From Bacteroidales bacterium (GTDB taxonomy: Bacteria; Bacteroidota; Bacteroidia; Bacteroidales; GCA-2748055): 64,000 bases of DNA. The notes under the pieces are model-generated. The model was not told the DNA's origin, ran no database searches, and worked only from the letters and a program-made list of their open reading frames with translations. The position numbers were made by a program, and so were the translations under genes. The stretch covers positions 1-64,000 of the forward strand of contig JAGLOO010000006.1 of assembly GCA_023138875.1 (NCBI GenBank), in the 5' to 3' direction. Shown piece by piece: positions 16,416-25,421 of this stretch. Numbering within the stretch: the first letter of the stretch is position 1; the number at the start of each line of letters is the position of its first letter.

Positions 16416-19400
16416 ATGAAAAAATGTTCATATGGCCATATTGTGCTCCGGGGTGTAATGATCCTTGTGCTTGGTTGCCTGATTCCCGATAAGGCTCTCT
16501 CAGGTTCTACATACCAGCAAAATCAGCAAAGAACCATCTCGGGCACTGTAACTGATGAAGATGGTTTTCCATTGCCCGGAGCAACCATTTTAATCAAGGG
16601 TTTTGAGTCCGCCGGGGTCTCAACAGGGGCCGATGGAGAATACTCAATTGCAGTAAGCAATGGAGACGTCCTGGTTGTATCTTTTGTGGGTATGAAAACT
16701 AAGGAGGTTTCCATTACCGATCAAACCAACCTGAACATTGTCCTGTTAAGCGACCTGACAGAGCTTTCTGAAGTGATGGTAGTGGCCTTCGGTACTGCAA
16801 AAAGAGAGACCTTTACAGGTTCTGCCAGTGTGGTAAGCTCAGATAAAATTGAAAGTCGTCCGGTTGCTTCGTTTACAGCCGCCCTGGCTGCAAATACTAC
16901 CGGAGTAGTAATTAATACCTCGGGGCAGCCAGGTGATGGAGAGGTTGTCAGAATTAGGGGCACCGGTTCTGTAAATGCCACTCTTGCACCGCTGTATATT
17001 ATCGATGGAGTTGCTGTCAATATGAGCGACCTTTCCGGGCTAAGCACCTCAGATAGTAATCCGATGGCCACGCTTAATCCCAGTGATATTGAATCGATCA
17101 CTGTGTTGAAAGATGCAGCAGCTTCTTCATTATATGGGTCACGTGCGGCAAACGGGGTGATCCTTATCACAACCAAACAGGGAAAAGAGGGTAAGACAAG
17201 ATTTATTCTTGATGTGCAATATGGTATTGCCAATGGGCTTTACTCCAAACCCATTGCCGATAAGGACCAGTTTGCGGAGCTCTGGACAACTGGAGAGGTA
17301 CACAGGATTATGGCCCAGGACGCCATTTTCACCGGGTTAGATGCCATCGATTATATTAAAAATACGTACAAGAACCCAAATACATATGACTACTATATTA
17401 AAAAGGCAAGAGATAATTTCAATACAGCTTTTGCCATTGATGGAATCGAATATGATTTCTGGGGTGACGGATACGATTCTATACCGGATACCGATTGGTA
17501 TGATGTGGTAAGCCGAACCGGGGGGACCCAAAAAATCAACCTCTCCGCATCCGGCGGACAGAATGGAGTAACCTTTTTTGTTTCGGGAGAGTATTTTAAC
17601 CAACTCGGGACCATCATCGGATCAAACCTGTCCCGTTTCTCGGGGAGGGTTAATCTTACATCCAGAACCAATAAAGTGGCATGGTTTGGTGTCAATATGG
17701 CCATGTCCTACAACAACCAGGATGGACCTATGCAGGGAAACCTCTATGCAAATCCGCTGCGTGCAGCAGCCAATATTCCATCTGTGGTACCAGTATACAT
17801 TGATGGAGAACCCAATCTTTCCCTTCCAGGTGATATATTAAATAATTATAACCCTGTGGCCATTATGAATATGAATATTTATAATGCCTATTCTTACAGA
17901 ACTTTAGGTACAGCATGGTTACAGCTGAATTTTACGAAAGATCTCTTTCTGAAGACAACCCTGGGCTACGATAACAGACCCTATTATCAGATAAGATGGG
18001 AAAACAAGGATATCGGAACAGGGGCCGGATACAATGGCAGAAGGCAGGATATTGAGGTCACCAGGCGAAGGTTGACTTCCTCAACCATTTTGAATTTTGA
18101 GAGAAGCTTCAATGAAAAGCATAATCTGGCCCTGCTTGCCGGATGGGAATCGGAATGGACACATACCAACCGGCTCGGTGCAGTATCAACAGAGTATAGT
18201 TCAAACCTGACACCTGTTCTGAGTGCCGGAACAATTCCCACGGCAGCCTACGGAAGAACATATGATGATGCGCTTCTGTCAGCAATCTCCAGGATCAACT
18301 ACAATTTTAAAAGTAAATACTATGCCCAGTTCAGTTACAGGGCGGATGGCTCCTCCAGATTCGGTCCAAACACCAGGTGGGGTAACTTCTATTCAGTTTC
18401 CGGATCCTGGAGATTCTCAGAAGAATCCTTTATGAATATGGGTTGGCTCAATGATGGGAAAATTCGAGCCAGTTACGGAATCAACGGTACTTTACCCGGT
18501 GGCCTTTATGAGTATCTGGGCAATTATACACTGGGTTATGACTATTACAATTTACCGGGAGCACGGGTTACTAATATCGCCAATATGGGGTTGAGCTGGG
18601 AGCAAAGTAAAAATATCAATCTGGGGTTTGAGATAAAGATATTGGATGGCAGAATCTTTGCGAGTGCTGAATACTACAGCAGGCACGCAGAGGACCTGCT
18701 CTTCGACAGGGAAATATCCAGAACTACCGGTTTTACCACAGCTACTGTGAATATGGGTGCCATGCGGAACTGGGGATATGAATACTCTCTGGAGGCATAC
18801 CTGGTAAGGGCCAGTAATTTTACATGGGATATTACTGTTAATCTCTCAACACTGACAAATCAAATAACTGAACTGCCGAATGATAATGTGGGGACAACGA
18901 ACATAGACAGGGAGGGATATGCAGAAGGATCCCTTTATTTGCCTGAATATGCAGGTGTTGATCCATCCACAGGAGCACCCACATGGTATCATATCAATGA
19001 CGAAACCGGGGAAAGAACGGTGACATTCGATTACAGTGAAGCCACCCGGCAAATCATCGGGACACGGGAACCTCATTTTTCAGGAGGTTTTTATTCGCAT
19101 TTTGCGTACAGGAATTTCAATCTTGATATGCTGTTTTCTTACGCCTGGGACTATTATACACTCGATTATTGTGCAAGCAGATATACCCAAACCGATGGGG
19201 GACAATCCTATGTGAATTCAGAAATTGTCCAATTGGATAACTGGACACCCAATGATACAGTTGCAGCGAATCCAATCCGCATTAACGGGATAACAAATGG
19301 CAACCGGTTCTCCACCAGGCATGCTTATGATGGAGACTATATTAAGCTAAAAAATATTAAGCTTAGTTATCGGTTTCCTGTTCAATGGATCAGGAAGATC

Positions 19401-19559
19401 AAACTTTCAGGAGCTTTGATTTATGCACAGGTTGAAAATGTATTCGTACTTACAGATATGCCAAACTTCGATCCTGAAATCAGGGTAAACGGGTACCGTT
19501 ATGTTTACGATTTCCCCTCTCCCAGAACTTATACGGTAGGTATCAAAATAACCTTTTAA
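16416..19559 (+). CDS. SusC/RagA-family TonB-dependent outer-membrane receptor
   Basis: From the ATG at 16416 the protein is about 1047 aa, within the usual SusC range. The signal peptide ends near DKALS. A carboxypeptidase-like regulatory domain follows (SGTVTDEDGFPLPGATILIKG region, about 40-120), then the plug domain (GTGSVNATLAPLYIIDGV, SIEVLKDAA-like SITVLKDAAASSLYG) and a 22-strand barrel ending YTVGIKITF. It should import oligosaccharides or peptides with the SusD lipoprotein encoded 6 bp downstream. The track start at 16365 is a TTG followed by a non-signal-like stretch, so the internal ATG is preferred. No glycosidase or sigma/anti-sigma regulator adjoins the pair, so the substrate is unknown. 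Confidence 0.95.
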   Translation: MKKCSYGHIVLRGVMILVLGCLIPDKALSGSTYQQNQQRTISGTVTDEDGFPLPGATILIKGFESAGVSTGADGEYSIAVSNGDVLVVSFVGMKTKEVSITDQTNLNIVLLSDLTELSEVMVVAFGTAKRETFTGSASVVSSDKIESRPVASFTAALAANTTGVVINTSGQPGDGEVVRIRGTGSVNATLAPLYIIDGVAVNMSDLSGLSTSDSNPMATLNPSDIESITVLKDAAASSLYGSRAANGVILITTKQGKEGKTRFILDVQYGIANGLYSKPIADKDQFAELWTTGEVHRIMAQDAIFTGLDAIDYIKNTYKNPNTYDYYIKKARDNFNTAFAIDGIEYDFWGDGYDSIPDTDWYDVVSRTGGTQKINLSASGGQNGVTFFVSGEYFNQLGTIIGSNLSRFSGRVNLTSRTNKVAWFGVNMAMSYNNQDGPMQGNLYANPLRAAANIPSVVPVYIDGEPNLSLPGDILNNYNPVAIMNMNIYNAYSYRTLGTAWLQLNFTKDLFLKTTLGYDNRPYYQIRWENKDIGTGAGYNGRRQDIEVTRRRLTSSTILNFERSFNEKHNLALLAGWESEWTHTNRLGAVSTEYSSNLTPVLSAGTIPTAAYGRTYDDALLSAISRINYNFKSKYYAQFSYRADGSSRFGPNTRWGNFYSVSGSWRFSEESFMNMGWLNDGKIRASYGINGTLPGGLYEYLGNYTLGYDYYNLPGARVTNIANMGLSWEQSKNINLGFEIKILDGRIFASAEYYSRHAEDLLFDREISRTTGFTTATVNMGAMRNWGYEYSLEAYLVRASNFTWDITVNLSTLTNQITELPNDNVGTTNIDREGYAEGSLYLPEYAGVDPSTGAPTWYHINDETGERTVTFDYSEATRQIIGTREPHFSGGFYSHFAYRNFNLDMLFSYAWDYYTLDYCASRYTQTDGGQSYVNSEIVQLDNWTPNDTVAANPIRINGITNGNRFSTRHAYDGDYIKLKNIKLSYRFPVQWIRKIKLSGALIYAQVENVFVLTDMPNFDPEIRVNGYRYVYDFPSPRTYTVGIKITF

Positions 19560-19565
19560 CAATCA

Positions 19566-21074
19566 ATGGTCATGAAAACACTATATAAAATTGCCGGTAT
19601 TTTCACAGTGGGATTCATCCTTCTGGGCACTTCTGGTTGTGAAGATTTTCTGAACAGATATCCGGATAATGCACTTACTGAGGACCAGATATTTACCAAT
19701 GAGAAAAATGCTGAAACTGCAGTTATTGCCCTTTACGATCTCCTGTCGGAAACCTATATGTTTGGTCGAAATGTGCCTTTACGTGGATCCCTGAAAGGTG
19801 CTGATTTCTTTCATTTTATAGAAAATCCGAACCTTCGCTTCGACATAGAATACAAGTATGTTGAAATATCTTCTGCAGCTGGTTATGCAGGCTATTTATG
19901 GAACTATTGTTATAAAACCATTGCAAGCTGCAATCTCATTTTGACCAATCTGTCAGATATGGAAGGGGACCAGGAGATCATCAATGACCTGGAGGCTCAA
20001 ACACTGGCTGTAAAAGCCATCTGCTATCTGGAACTGGTACGCTCCTTTTCTTATCCGGTGTGGATGGCTGAAGAGGATGACCTTTACGGGATGGGGGTTC
20101 CATTGATAAAAGACTTCAATGACAATTCCACTGCCATAGAAACTCCCCCCGGAAGGCCCCCCCTTCTTGAATGCTATGATTATATTGAGGAGCTGTTGCT
20201 GGATGCCCTTGATAAGATTGATAAATCCAGAATTGAAAAACAGTTCTTTACCGAGCAGTCATTATGGGCCATACTGGCCAGGTTCTATCTCTATACCGAA
20301 GCGTGGGAACAGTCCAGGGACGCTGCAATCATGGCCGAATCACTTGGAGGTTCCATGATCGGATCAGCAGACTTTATTGCCGGCATGACCACACGGTTTA
20401 ATGTTGAAAGCATTTTTGAAATACACTTTGATGTCAATGACAATCCTGGCACCAGTTGTCTTGCCTATTATGCTTTTAAGAGTGTGAATGAACAGGGACA
20501 GATTGATGCAAACTCCATTGGTTATGGAGACTATGGTGCCTCAAATGCTTTTATCAACCTATTTAGTCCTGAGGATATCCGGAACCAGCTCTTCAAGCAG
20601 GATAAGACCGGATCAGCAAGGGCCTATCATAAGTATATTGGAATTGAATCTGCACTGATCCATGATGTTCCATACATCAGGCTGCCTGAGGTTCTGCTTA
20701 TTGCGGCTGAAACATATGCTGAACTTGAGGATTTTGGTAATGCACTAAACTATCTCAACAAAGTGTACAGTGCACGGACGGATCAAATCCTTTCGGGGAT
20801 CACCGGGCAGGAACTTAAAAACGAAATCTTTAAGGAGCGAAGACGTGAACTGGCCCTTGAAGGCCATGAGCTTTATGATTATCTCCGGACAGGCAGGTCC
20901 TTTTCAAGGGATGGATCTCATCCTACTCCCCTCACCATAGATCCGGTGAATGGCAGGGAGGAGAAGAAATTTCACAGGGTGGTGTACCCCATTCCACAAC
21001 CTGAGATGGATGCCAATCCAAACATAAGAGATCAGCAAAATCCTGGATATGCACCTTACCAGGGAGGGATTTAA
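19566..21074 (+). CDS. SusD/RagB-family outer-membrane nutrient-binding lipoprotein
   Basis: A 502-aa lipoprotein with lipobox GTSGC, followed by EDFLNRYPDNALTEDQIF, the classical SusD mature N-terminus. The N-terminal helical TPR-like region has NAETAVIALYDLL and the YLWNYCYKTIASCNLIL segment. The C-terminal region contains the conserved LPEVLLIAAETYAEL and ERRRELALEGHELYDYLRTG motifs. It should cap the SusC barrel on the cell surface and bind the transported ligand. It lies 6 bp after susC and converges with the N-formylglutamate-amidohydrolase-like gene 11 bp away. No obvious terminator separates the converging genes. Confidence 0.95.
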   Translation: MVMKTLYKIAGIFTVGFILLGTSGCEDFLNRYPDNALTEDQIFTNEKNAETAVIALYDLLSETYMFGRNVPLRGSLKGADFFHFIENPNLRFDIEYKYVEISSAAGYAGYLWNYCYKTIASCNLILTNLSDMEGDQEIINDLEAQTLAVKAICYLELVRSFSYPVWMAEEDDLYGMGVPLIKDFNDNSTAIETPPGRPPLLECYDYIEELLLDALDKIDKSRIEKQFFTEQSLWAILARFYLYTEAWEQSRDAAIMAESLGGSMIGSADFIAGMTTRFNVESIFEIHFDVNDNPGTSCLAYYAFKSVNEQGQIDANSIGYGDYGASNAFINLFSPEDIRNQLFKQDKTGSARAYHKYIGIESALIHDVPYIRLPEVLLIAAETYAELEDFGNALNYLNKVYSARTDQILSGITGQELKNEIFKERRRELALEGHELYDYLRTGRSFSRDGSHPTPLTIDPVNGREEKKFHRVVYPIPQPEMDANPNIRDQQNPGYAPYQGGI

Positions 21075-21085
21075 GGGAGAAGTCT

Positions 21086-21991
21086 CTAAAGTTGGAAATA
21101 GTGTATCCTGAGAAATTGTAACAGGGCTTGAGAAACATCCTCGGCAACTCTCTTTTGCTTCCTTTTGTCACTCCTTGTCTGCAAATCAACCTCAATCTGA
21201 ATACCATCGATGGTCCCACCACTTGAAGAACCATGCCGCATGATATTATATCCGCCGCTGAAATAGGGCTCACCCACATTCGGCATTTCATATTTCATTG
21301 CAGGCATGCATGGCTGACCCAGCTCACACAACATGGCACCCAGGCTATACTCTCCCCTGATCAGTTCAGTTAAAGAGAGCCCTTTATTGTTGGTGTTGAG
21401 CAGATTCCTGATGCTGCAATATTCATTCAACAAACCGGAATTCAAAAGCTCTTCATCCAAACGCAGTTCATCTGCACTCAACAGATAACCCAGTTCCATT
21501 CTCTCGATCTTATGCCGGTGTCCATGCAGGTCAATAAATAACCCCTTCCCATAATTCTTATTTATCGAGTACGCCACACTGTCTAAATGTGATTGATAAG
21601 TGATCCATACACCCTCTGCATCGGAATTGCCATTGGCGGCTTCTGCAATGTTGCGGTTGGCATCAAGCCTTGTTCTGTGCAGATGATTAATCACAATATA
21701 TGGGTAAAGGCCGGATGCTTTATATATGGTTTTAGAAATCTCATAAGCAATCTCAATGGTATAGATATCCTGATTCTTGGCGAACCTTCCATCTCGTTCA
21801 GGAATCGTGTCCGGTTTCTCGTATCCCCCATGAGGGACGGATATGACCAAAGGCATATTGCCATGCATATACTCTACATAGGCATTCAACATGTAAGATC
21901 CTCCCGGCTCAAAGGTCTGCCCGAAAGCATGATGAGCGGACAAACAGATCCCTATGACCAGCAGCAGGCTGATTCGGTTTCTTTGTACCAT
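21086..21991 (-). CDS. Exported N-formylglutamate-amidohydrolase-like protein
   Basis: Using the internal ATG at 21991 gives a protein of about 301 aa with a clear signal peptide ending HHAFGQ; the longer ORF start at 22078 would bury it. Family marks are ISVPHGG, the HRTRLDANRN segment and a metal-binding DLHGHRH, which together suggest the N-formylglutamate amidohydrolase / zinc-peptidase-like family. Cytosolic HutG-type enzymes release glutamate from N-formylglutamate. An exported member more likely acts on an N-acylated amino acid or a peptide outside the cell. It converges with susD and is divergent from the pgs-type operon. The substrate is unproven. Confidence 0.72.
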   Translation of the reverse strand: MVQRNRISLLLVIGICLSAHHAFGQTFEPGGSYMLNAYVEYMHGNMPLVISVPHGGYEKPDTIPERDGRFAKNQDIYTIEIAYEISKTIYKASGLYPYIVINHLHRTRLDANRNIAEAANGNSDAEGVWITYQSHLDSVAYSINKNYGKGLFIDLHGHRHKIERMELGYLLSADELRLDEELLNSGLLNEYCSIRNLLNTNNKGLSLTELIRGEYSLGAMLCELGQPCMPAMKYEMPNVGEPYFSGGYNIMRHGSSSGGTIDGIQIEVDLQTRSDKRKQKRVAEDVSQALLQFLRIHYFQL

Positions 21992-22199
21992 CCTTTTTGA
22001 ATTATGATAGAGCGTCAGCAAAAAGCAAGCCAATATAATCCCTTTTAATAGAATAGATGCCAGTCCCCTGATTGACAATAACTATGATGACCAATATGTG
22101 TTGTTTTGGTATTCAGATTGAGTCATATTAGCACACTCATGCATGCAAATTCCGGGCGAAATGTGGTCACCGCCCTCATCTTCTTATATATACATCGTG

Positions 22200-22215
22200 T
22201 GGCACATGATTTGGA
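22200..22215 (+). promoter_or_regulatory. Imperfect sigma54-like promoter ahead of the pgs-type operon
   Basis: TGGCAC-N5-TTGGA matches the sigma54 pattern TGGCACG-N4-TTGCW in its -24 hexamer and exact spacing. The invariant -12 GC is GG here, a serious mismatch. Start of transcription would fall near 22226, about 23 bases before the ATG of the first gene. A sigma54 activator gene lies elsewhere in the window, but no enhancer site was identified. GG-N10-GG arrangements also occur by chance, for example upstream of the cytochrome gene. Confidence 0.35.
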
Positions 22216-22248
22216 TTGAATCTAATCAATTTTAGATGTTCGCGCGCA

Positions 22249-23514
22249 ATGAGTATTGAACTGATCATTTTGTTAAGCATGCTGGCAACTTTTGCCGTTA
22301 GTGTGTTTATTGTAAAGCTGCCGGCCGGAGTCTCTTTAATGATGGCTGCTGTTATTGGAGCACTGGTGGGAGGCCAGGGCATTCCCGTCAGACACCTGGT
22401 GGAGGGCGGTTTTGGATTTTTCGAGGCCATTCTGATCATATCCACTGCCATGATTTTTATGAAGGTGATGGAATACACTGGAGCCCTGGCAGGCATGAGT
22501 AAAGGCATTTTAAAGATCTTTTACAAAAAGCCGACTCTGTTAATCATTGTACTGGTTCTCTTCACAATGTTCCCCGGTATGTTAACCGGATTATCATCTA
22601 CATGCATTCTTACCACAGGTGCACTTTCCGCACCAATATTGCTTGCAATGGGTATGCCCCGGCTGGCGGTAGGATCCTTGATAGCCATGTCTGCTGTATT
22701 TGGCGAAGTAGCTCCACCAATCAGCATTCCGGTGATGATTATAGGAGGAGGATGTGATATGCCCTATATTGGATTTGGCATACCACTTCTCATTACGGCC
22801 CTCCCTGTTGCCCTTATGGTCGCCCTCTATTTCAGATACCGGTTCCTGCATAATTACGATCCTGAAAATATCAGGAGATACCTGGATCAGCTGAACCAGG
22901 AGAAGCATGGAGTCAGGCTATATATTCCCCTCCTCTTCGTGGTATTGTATATGGTAGGAGAGATCAGTTTCCATGAGTATTTGCCACATCTGGGGGTTCC
23001 GCTGATTTTTATGATAGGAGCACTGATGGGATTGCTGACAAAGAAGGGGACCAGTCTTATCAGGGCTTCAAGAGAAGCGATACGAAACGCCATGCCGGTG
23101 ATGGCGATTCTGGTCGGAGTGGGCATGTTTTTACAGGTCCTTGCGTTGACAGGTGTCAGGGGATACCTGGCTGTGGTAGCACTTGATCTCCCTGTAGGCC
23201 TCCGGTACCTGGCTGCCGGGATTATGCCGTTCCTTGGTTCAGCCTACGGCTCAGCCTCCATCATTGGAGTTCCCCTGGTGTATGTCTTCATAGGGAAGAG
23301 TACCCTTGTTGTAACTTCAGCACTTGTCCTTATGGCTGCCCTGGGGGATCTTATGCCACCCCCGACACTGCTCTGTGCTTATGCAGGACAGATCGTTGAG
23401 GAGAAAAACCATTTCAAAATCCTGCGTGTATCATTGATCCCAATTGCATTTTCTATGCTTATCGGGATACTGATCATTATATTTGCCCAAGAGATAGCGA
23501 ATTTCATATTATAA
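22249..23514 (+). CDS. DctM-like permease (TRAP large-subunit family), first gene of the pgs-type operon
   Basis: A 421-aa inner-membrane protein with about eleven or twelve hydrophobic segments. The text LPAGVSLMMAAVIGALVGG, LTGLSSTCILTTGALSAPILLAMGMPR and GEVAPPISIPVMIIGGG fits the DctM/IT superfamily core, and the C-terminal half repeats the layout (GSAYGSASIIGVPLVYVF; LGDLMPPPTLLCAYAG). True TRAP transporters need a periplasmic binding protein (DctP) and a small membrane subunit (DctQ); neither is nearby. It may therefore work alone as a secondary transporter of an acidic solute. The ORF-track start at 22216 is TTG and lies inside the promoter candidate, so the ATG at 22249 is used. The 49-aa membrane protein gene follows 5 bp later. 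Confidence 0.83.
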   Translation: MSIELIILLSMLATFAVSVFIVKLPAGVSLMMAAVIGALVGGQGIPVRHLVEGGFGFFEAILIISTAMIFMKVMEYTGALAGMSKGILKIFYKKPTLLIIVLVLFTMFPGMLTGLSSTCILTTGALSAPILLAMGMPRLAVGSLIAMSAVFGEVAPPISIPVMIIGGGCDMPYIGFGIPLLITALPVALMVALYFRYRFLHNYDPENIRRYLDQLNQEKHGVRLYIPLLFVVLYMVGEISFHEYLPHLGVPLIFMIGALMGLLTKKGTSLIRASREAIRNAMPVMAILVGVGMFLQVLALTGVRGYLAVVALDLPVGLRYLAAGIMPFLGSAYGSASIIGVPLVYVFIGKSTLVVTSALVLMAALGDLMPPPTLLCAYAGQIVEEKNHFKILRVSLIPIAFSMLIGILIIIFAQEIANFIL

Positions 23515-23519
23515 TACCT

Positions 23520-23669
23520 ATGACCTCATATATCATATATTCGCTAATTTTACTCTTTTTTACAACCATTTTGGTTTTGGAGTTTTTTAAAGAGAGAGAC
23601 TGGAGAAAAATGGTCGCCGTATCAATGGTCCTGCTCGTATTTGTGCTTAGACTATTACAAATCAAATAG
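23520..23669 (+). CDS. 49-aa two-helix membrane protein (not in the ORF track)
   Basis: The frame ATG ACC TCA TAT ... CAA ATC AAA TAG encodes 49 residues and fills the gap between its neighbours almost exactly: 5 bases after the permease stop and 2 bases before the next ATG. The product has two hydrophobic helices (YIIYSLILLFFTTILVLEF and MVAVSMVLLVFVLRLL) joined by a charged turn, KERDWRK. Both termini are therefore predicted on the same side of the membrane. Tight packing, codon phase and membrane topology argue that it is real. It could be an accessory subunit of the DctM-like permease, or play a part like the small PgsE/CapE protein of Bacillus poly-gamma-glutamate operons. No sequence match to PgsE is claimed. 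Confidence 0.7.
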   Translation: MTSYIIYSLILLFFTTILVLEFFKERDWRKMVAVSMVLLVFVLRLLQIK

Positions 23670-23671
23670 GG

Positions 23672-24826
23672 ATGATCAGGAAATATATACCACAATTGAT
23701 CATATTGGCTGTGATCGCTGTTGCCGGAACAATTGCATCCATTGAATTCTTAGAAATGCATCATCCGGAGCCCTTGTATCCTTCGGAAAATCTTACAGAG
23801 ATAGTTATGCTCAGTAACTATTCGGAAGGTCTTAAGGGGACAAATGCCGATACAGAAATCTTTGTCTTTGACAGTGGGAAACCGGGTGGAACGGCCCTGG
23901 TATGCGGCGGCGCACATCCCAACGAATGCGCCGCATATCTTGCAACGGTTCTGATTCTGGAAAATATCAAAGTTACCAAAGGGCGGGTGTTTGTCCTGCC
24001 AAGGTTGAATAAAAGTGCTTTTACGTGTACAGATCCAATGGAGGGATTTCCACAGTTTTACAATATAGAAACAAGAAATGGCACCCGGATGTTCCGGCTG
24101 GGCTCAAGGGTGACAAATCCGTTGGATCAATGGCCCGATCCACTGGTGTTTTCTCATTACCCATCAAACCAGCAGCTATCCGGATTTGAGACCAGAAATA
24201 TTAACCGGGCCTACCCGGGAAGAGAAGACGGCAACCTGACTGAGAGACTTGGGCATGCTGTTTTGCAGCTTATAAACGAGGAAAATATCGATATATCATT
24301 CGATCTGCACGAATCATCTCCTGAAGTGCCCATCGTCAATGTGATTGTTTATCATGAGAAAAATGAAGAGATTGCCATGGGTGCAGTTCTCGGGCTTGAG
24401 ATGCAGGGACAAAACTACTCGCCTGAACTCTCTCCTGACAATTTCCACGGCCTGAGCCACAGGGAATGGGGGGATTATACAAATACAGCTCCGTTTCTTC
24501 TTGAAACAAGTAATCCGTCAATGGGAAGGATCAGGGAGGCCACCACCGTAGAGCTTGTGCTGGAGGGTAAAAGTAAGTTCTACCAGAAAGCAAAAGAGAC
24601 TAAAGCCCTGAGAATAGCCTACAATGAAGAGCGGGGTGAACCCATTGATCACCGGGTAGCCAGGCATGTGATCGGGGTTAATGAGCTAATTTTTTCCTAT
24701 AATATGCTTCAGGAAGAGAGAACCATTGAGATTGAAAATCTTCCCGATTACATGGAAATCATGGAAAATGGTACAGGATACTATCTTCATGATCCTATGG
24801 AACCGAATCATGAAAATAAACAGTAA
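23672..24826 (+). CDS. Membrane-anchored AstE/aspartoacylase-type zinc hydrolase (M14 superfamily)
   Basis: A 384-aa protein with one N-terminal hydrophobic helix (LIILAVIAVAGTIASI) that exports and anchors the rest. The zinc site reads GGAHPNECAA (His and Glu ligands) and later FDLHESSP (third ligand His). The catalytic Glu is probably in FLLETSNPS. This fits the succinylglutamate desuccinylase/aspartoacylase branch of M14 metallocarboxypeptidases, whose members remove acyl groups from amino acids or trim gamma-glutamyl amides. Beside pgs-type genes, a plausible role is trimming or releasing glutamate units in the periplasm. It follows the 49-aa gene by 2 bp. The exact bond cleaved cannot be read from sequence. 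Confidence 0.75.
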   Translation: MIRKYIPQLIILAVIAVAGTIASIEFLEMHHPEPLYPSENLTEIVMLSNYSEGLKGTNADTEIFVFDSGKPGGTALVCGGAHPNECAAYLATVLILENIKVTKGRVFVLPRLNKSAFTCTDPMEGFPQFYNIETRNGTRMFRLGSRVTNPLDQWPDPLVFSHYPSNQQLSGFETRNINRAYPGREDGNLTERLGHAVLQLINEENIDISFDLHESSPEVPIVNVIVYHEKNEEIAMGAVLGLEMQGQNYSPELSPDNFHGLSHREWGDYTNTAPFLLETSNPSMGRIREATTVELVLEGKSKFYQKAKETKALRIAYNEERGEPIDHRVARHVIGVNELIFSYNMLQEERTIEIENLPDYMEIMENGTGYYLHDPMEPNHENKQ

Positions 24827-24852
24827 AGAATTATTATTGTTATACTTTGTAA

Positions 24853-25410
24853 ATGTACAAACTGATGAGAAAATTACTATTCAGAAACATAGCGGTTGCA
24901 ATGTTTCTAAGCGTGACATTTCTGGCTCAAGGCCAGAAATTTGAATCACCCATATTGATCACTTCAGCCGGACAAAGTGCAGATGTAAAACTGGTTAAGT
25001 TACTGGCAGCAAGACAACAGCTGGAGGCAACAACAGTTTTAATGGCTGAACCTTCTGATGTAGAGGGTGTAAAATCCATTGTTATTGTTCCTGGTTTCAG
25101 TTCAAAAGGCCTTGGCGCTGCAGGTATCAGCCAGGAAGAGGAAATGAACCGTGTGAAGGAGTTGGTTAACCTGGCCAACAGCAAAGAGATCCCCATCATC
25201 ATGGTGCATGTTGGGGGGAATGCAAGACGGCAAGGCCAGTCCGATGCATTTAACGAACTTATTGCAAACAACTCAAAATACATGATCGTTGTGGCACAGG
25301 GTGATGAAGATCAGTTTTTTACAAATATTGCCTCGAAGAGAGGAATCCCGCTGAAGGTGGTTGAAAAAATTGCTGAAACCGGGGAACCACTTGCAAATCT
25401 TTACCAGTAA
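24853..25410 (+). CDS. Exported DUF6305-like protein
   Basis: A 185-aa protein with a signal peptide (IAVAMFLSVTFLAQGQ), then a compact alpha/beta domain. The mature part begins ILITSAGQSADVKLVKLLA and has IVIVPGFSSKGLGAAGI, IPIIMVHVGG and YMIVVAQGDED, suggesting a flavodoxin-like or Rossmann-like fold. I recall this N-terminal pattern from the DUF6305 family, which is of unknown function. An alternative start, M5 at 24865, is equally possible. Its fixed place between the M14 hydrolase and the GGT in a pgs-type operon suggests a binding or chaperone-like role for the polymer or its products; that is inference. Confidence 0.65.
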   Translation: MYKLMRKLLFRNIAVAMFLSVTFLAQGQKFESPILITSAGQSADVKLVKLLAARQQLEATTVLMAEPSDVEGVKSIVIVPGFSSKGLGAAGISQEEEMNRVKELVNLANSKEIPIIMVHVGGNARRQGQSDAFNELIANNSKYMIVVAQGDEDQFFTNIASKRGIPLKVVEKIAETGEPLANLYQ

Positions 25411-25421
25411 ATTCTTCTCCC

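Noticed and set aside
24853-24864. TATACTTTG just upstream as a promoter for the DUF6305-like gene
   Set aside because: The spacing between TA and TTTG does not fit TAnnTTTG, and the gene lies inside a tight operon.
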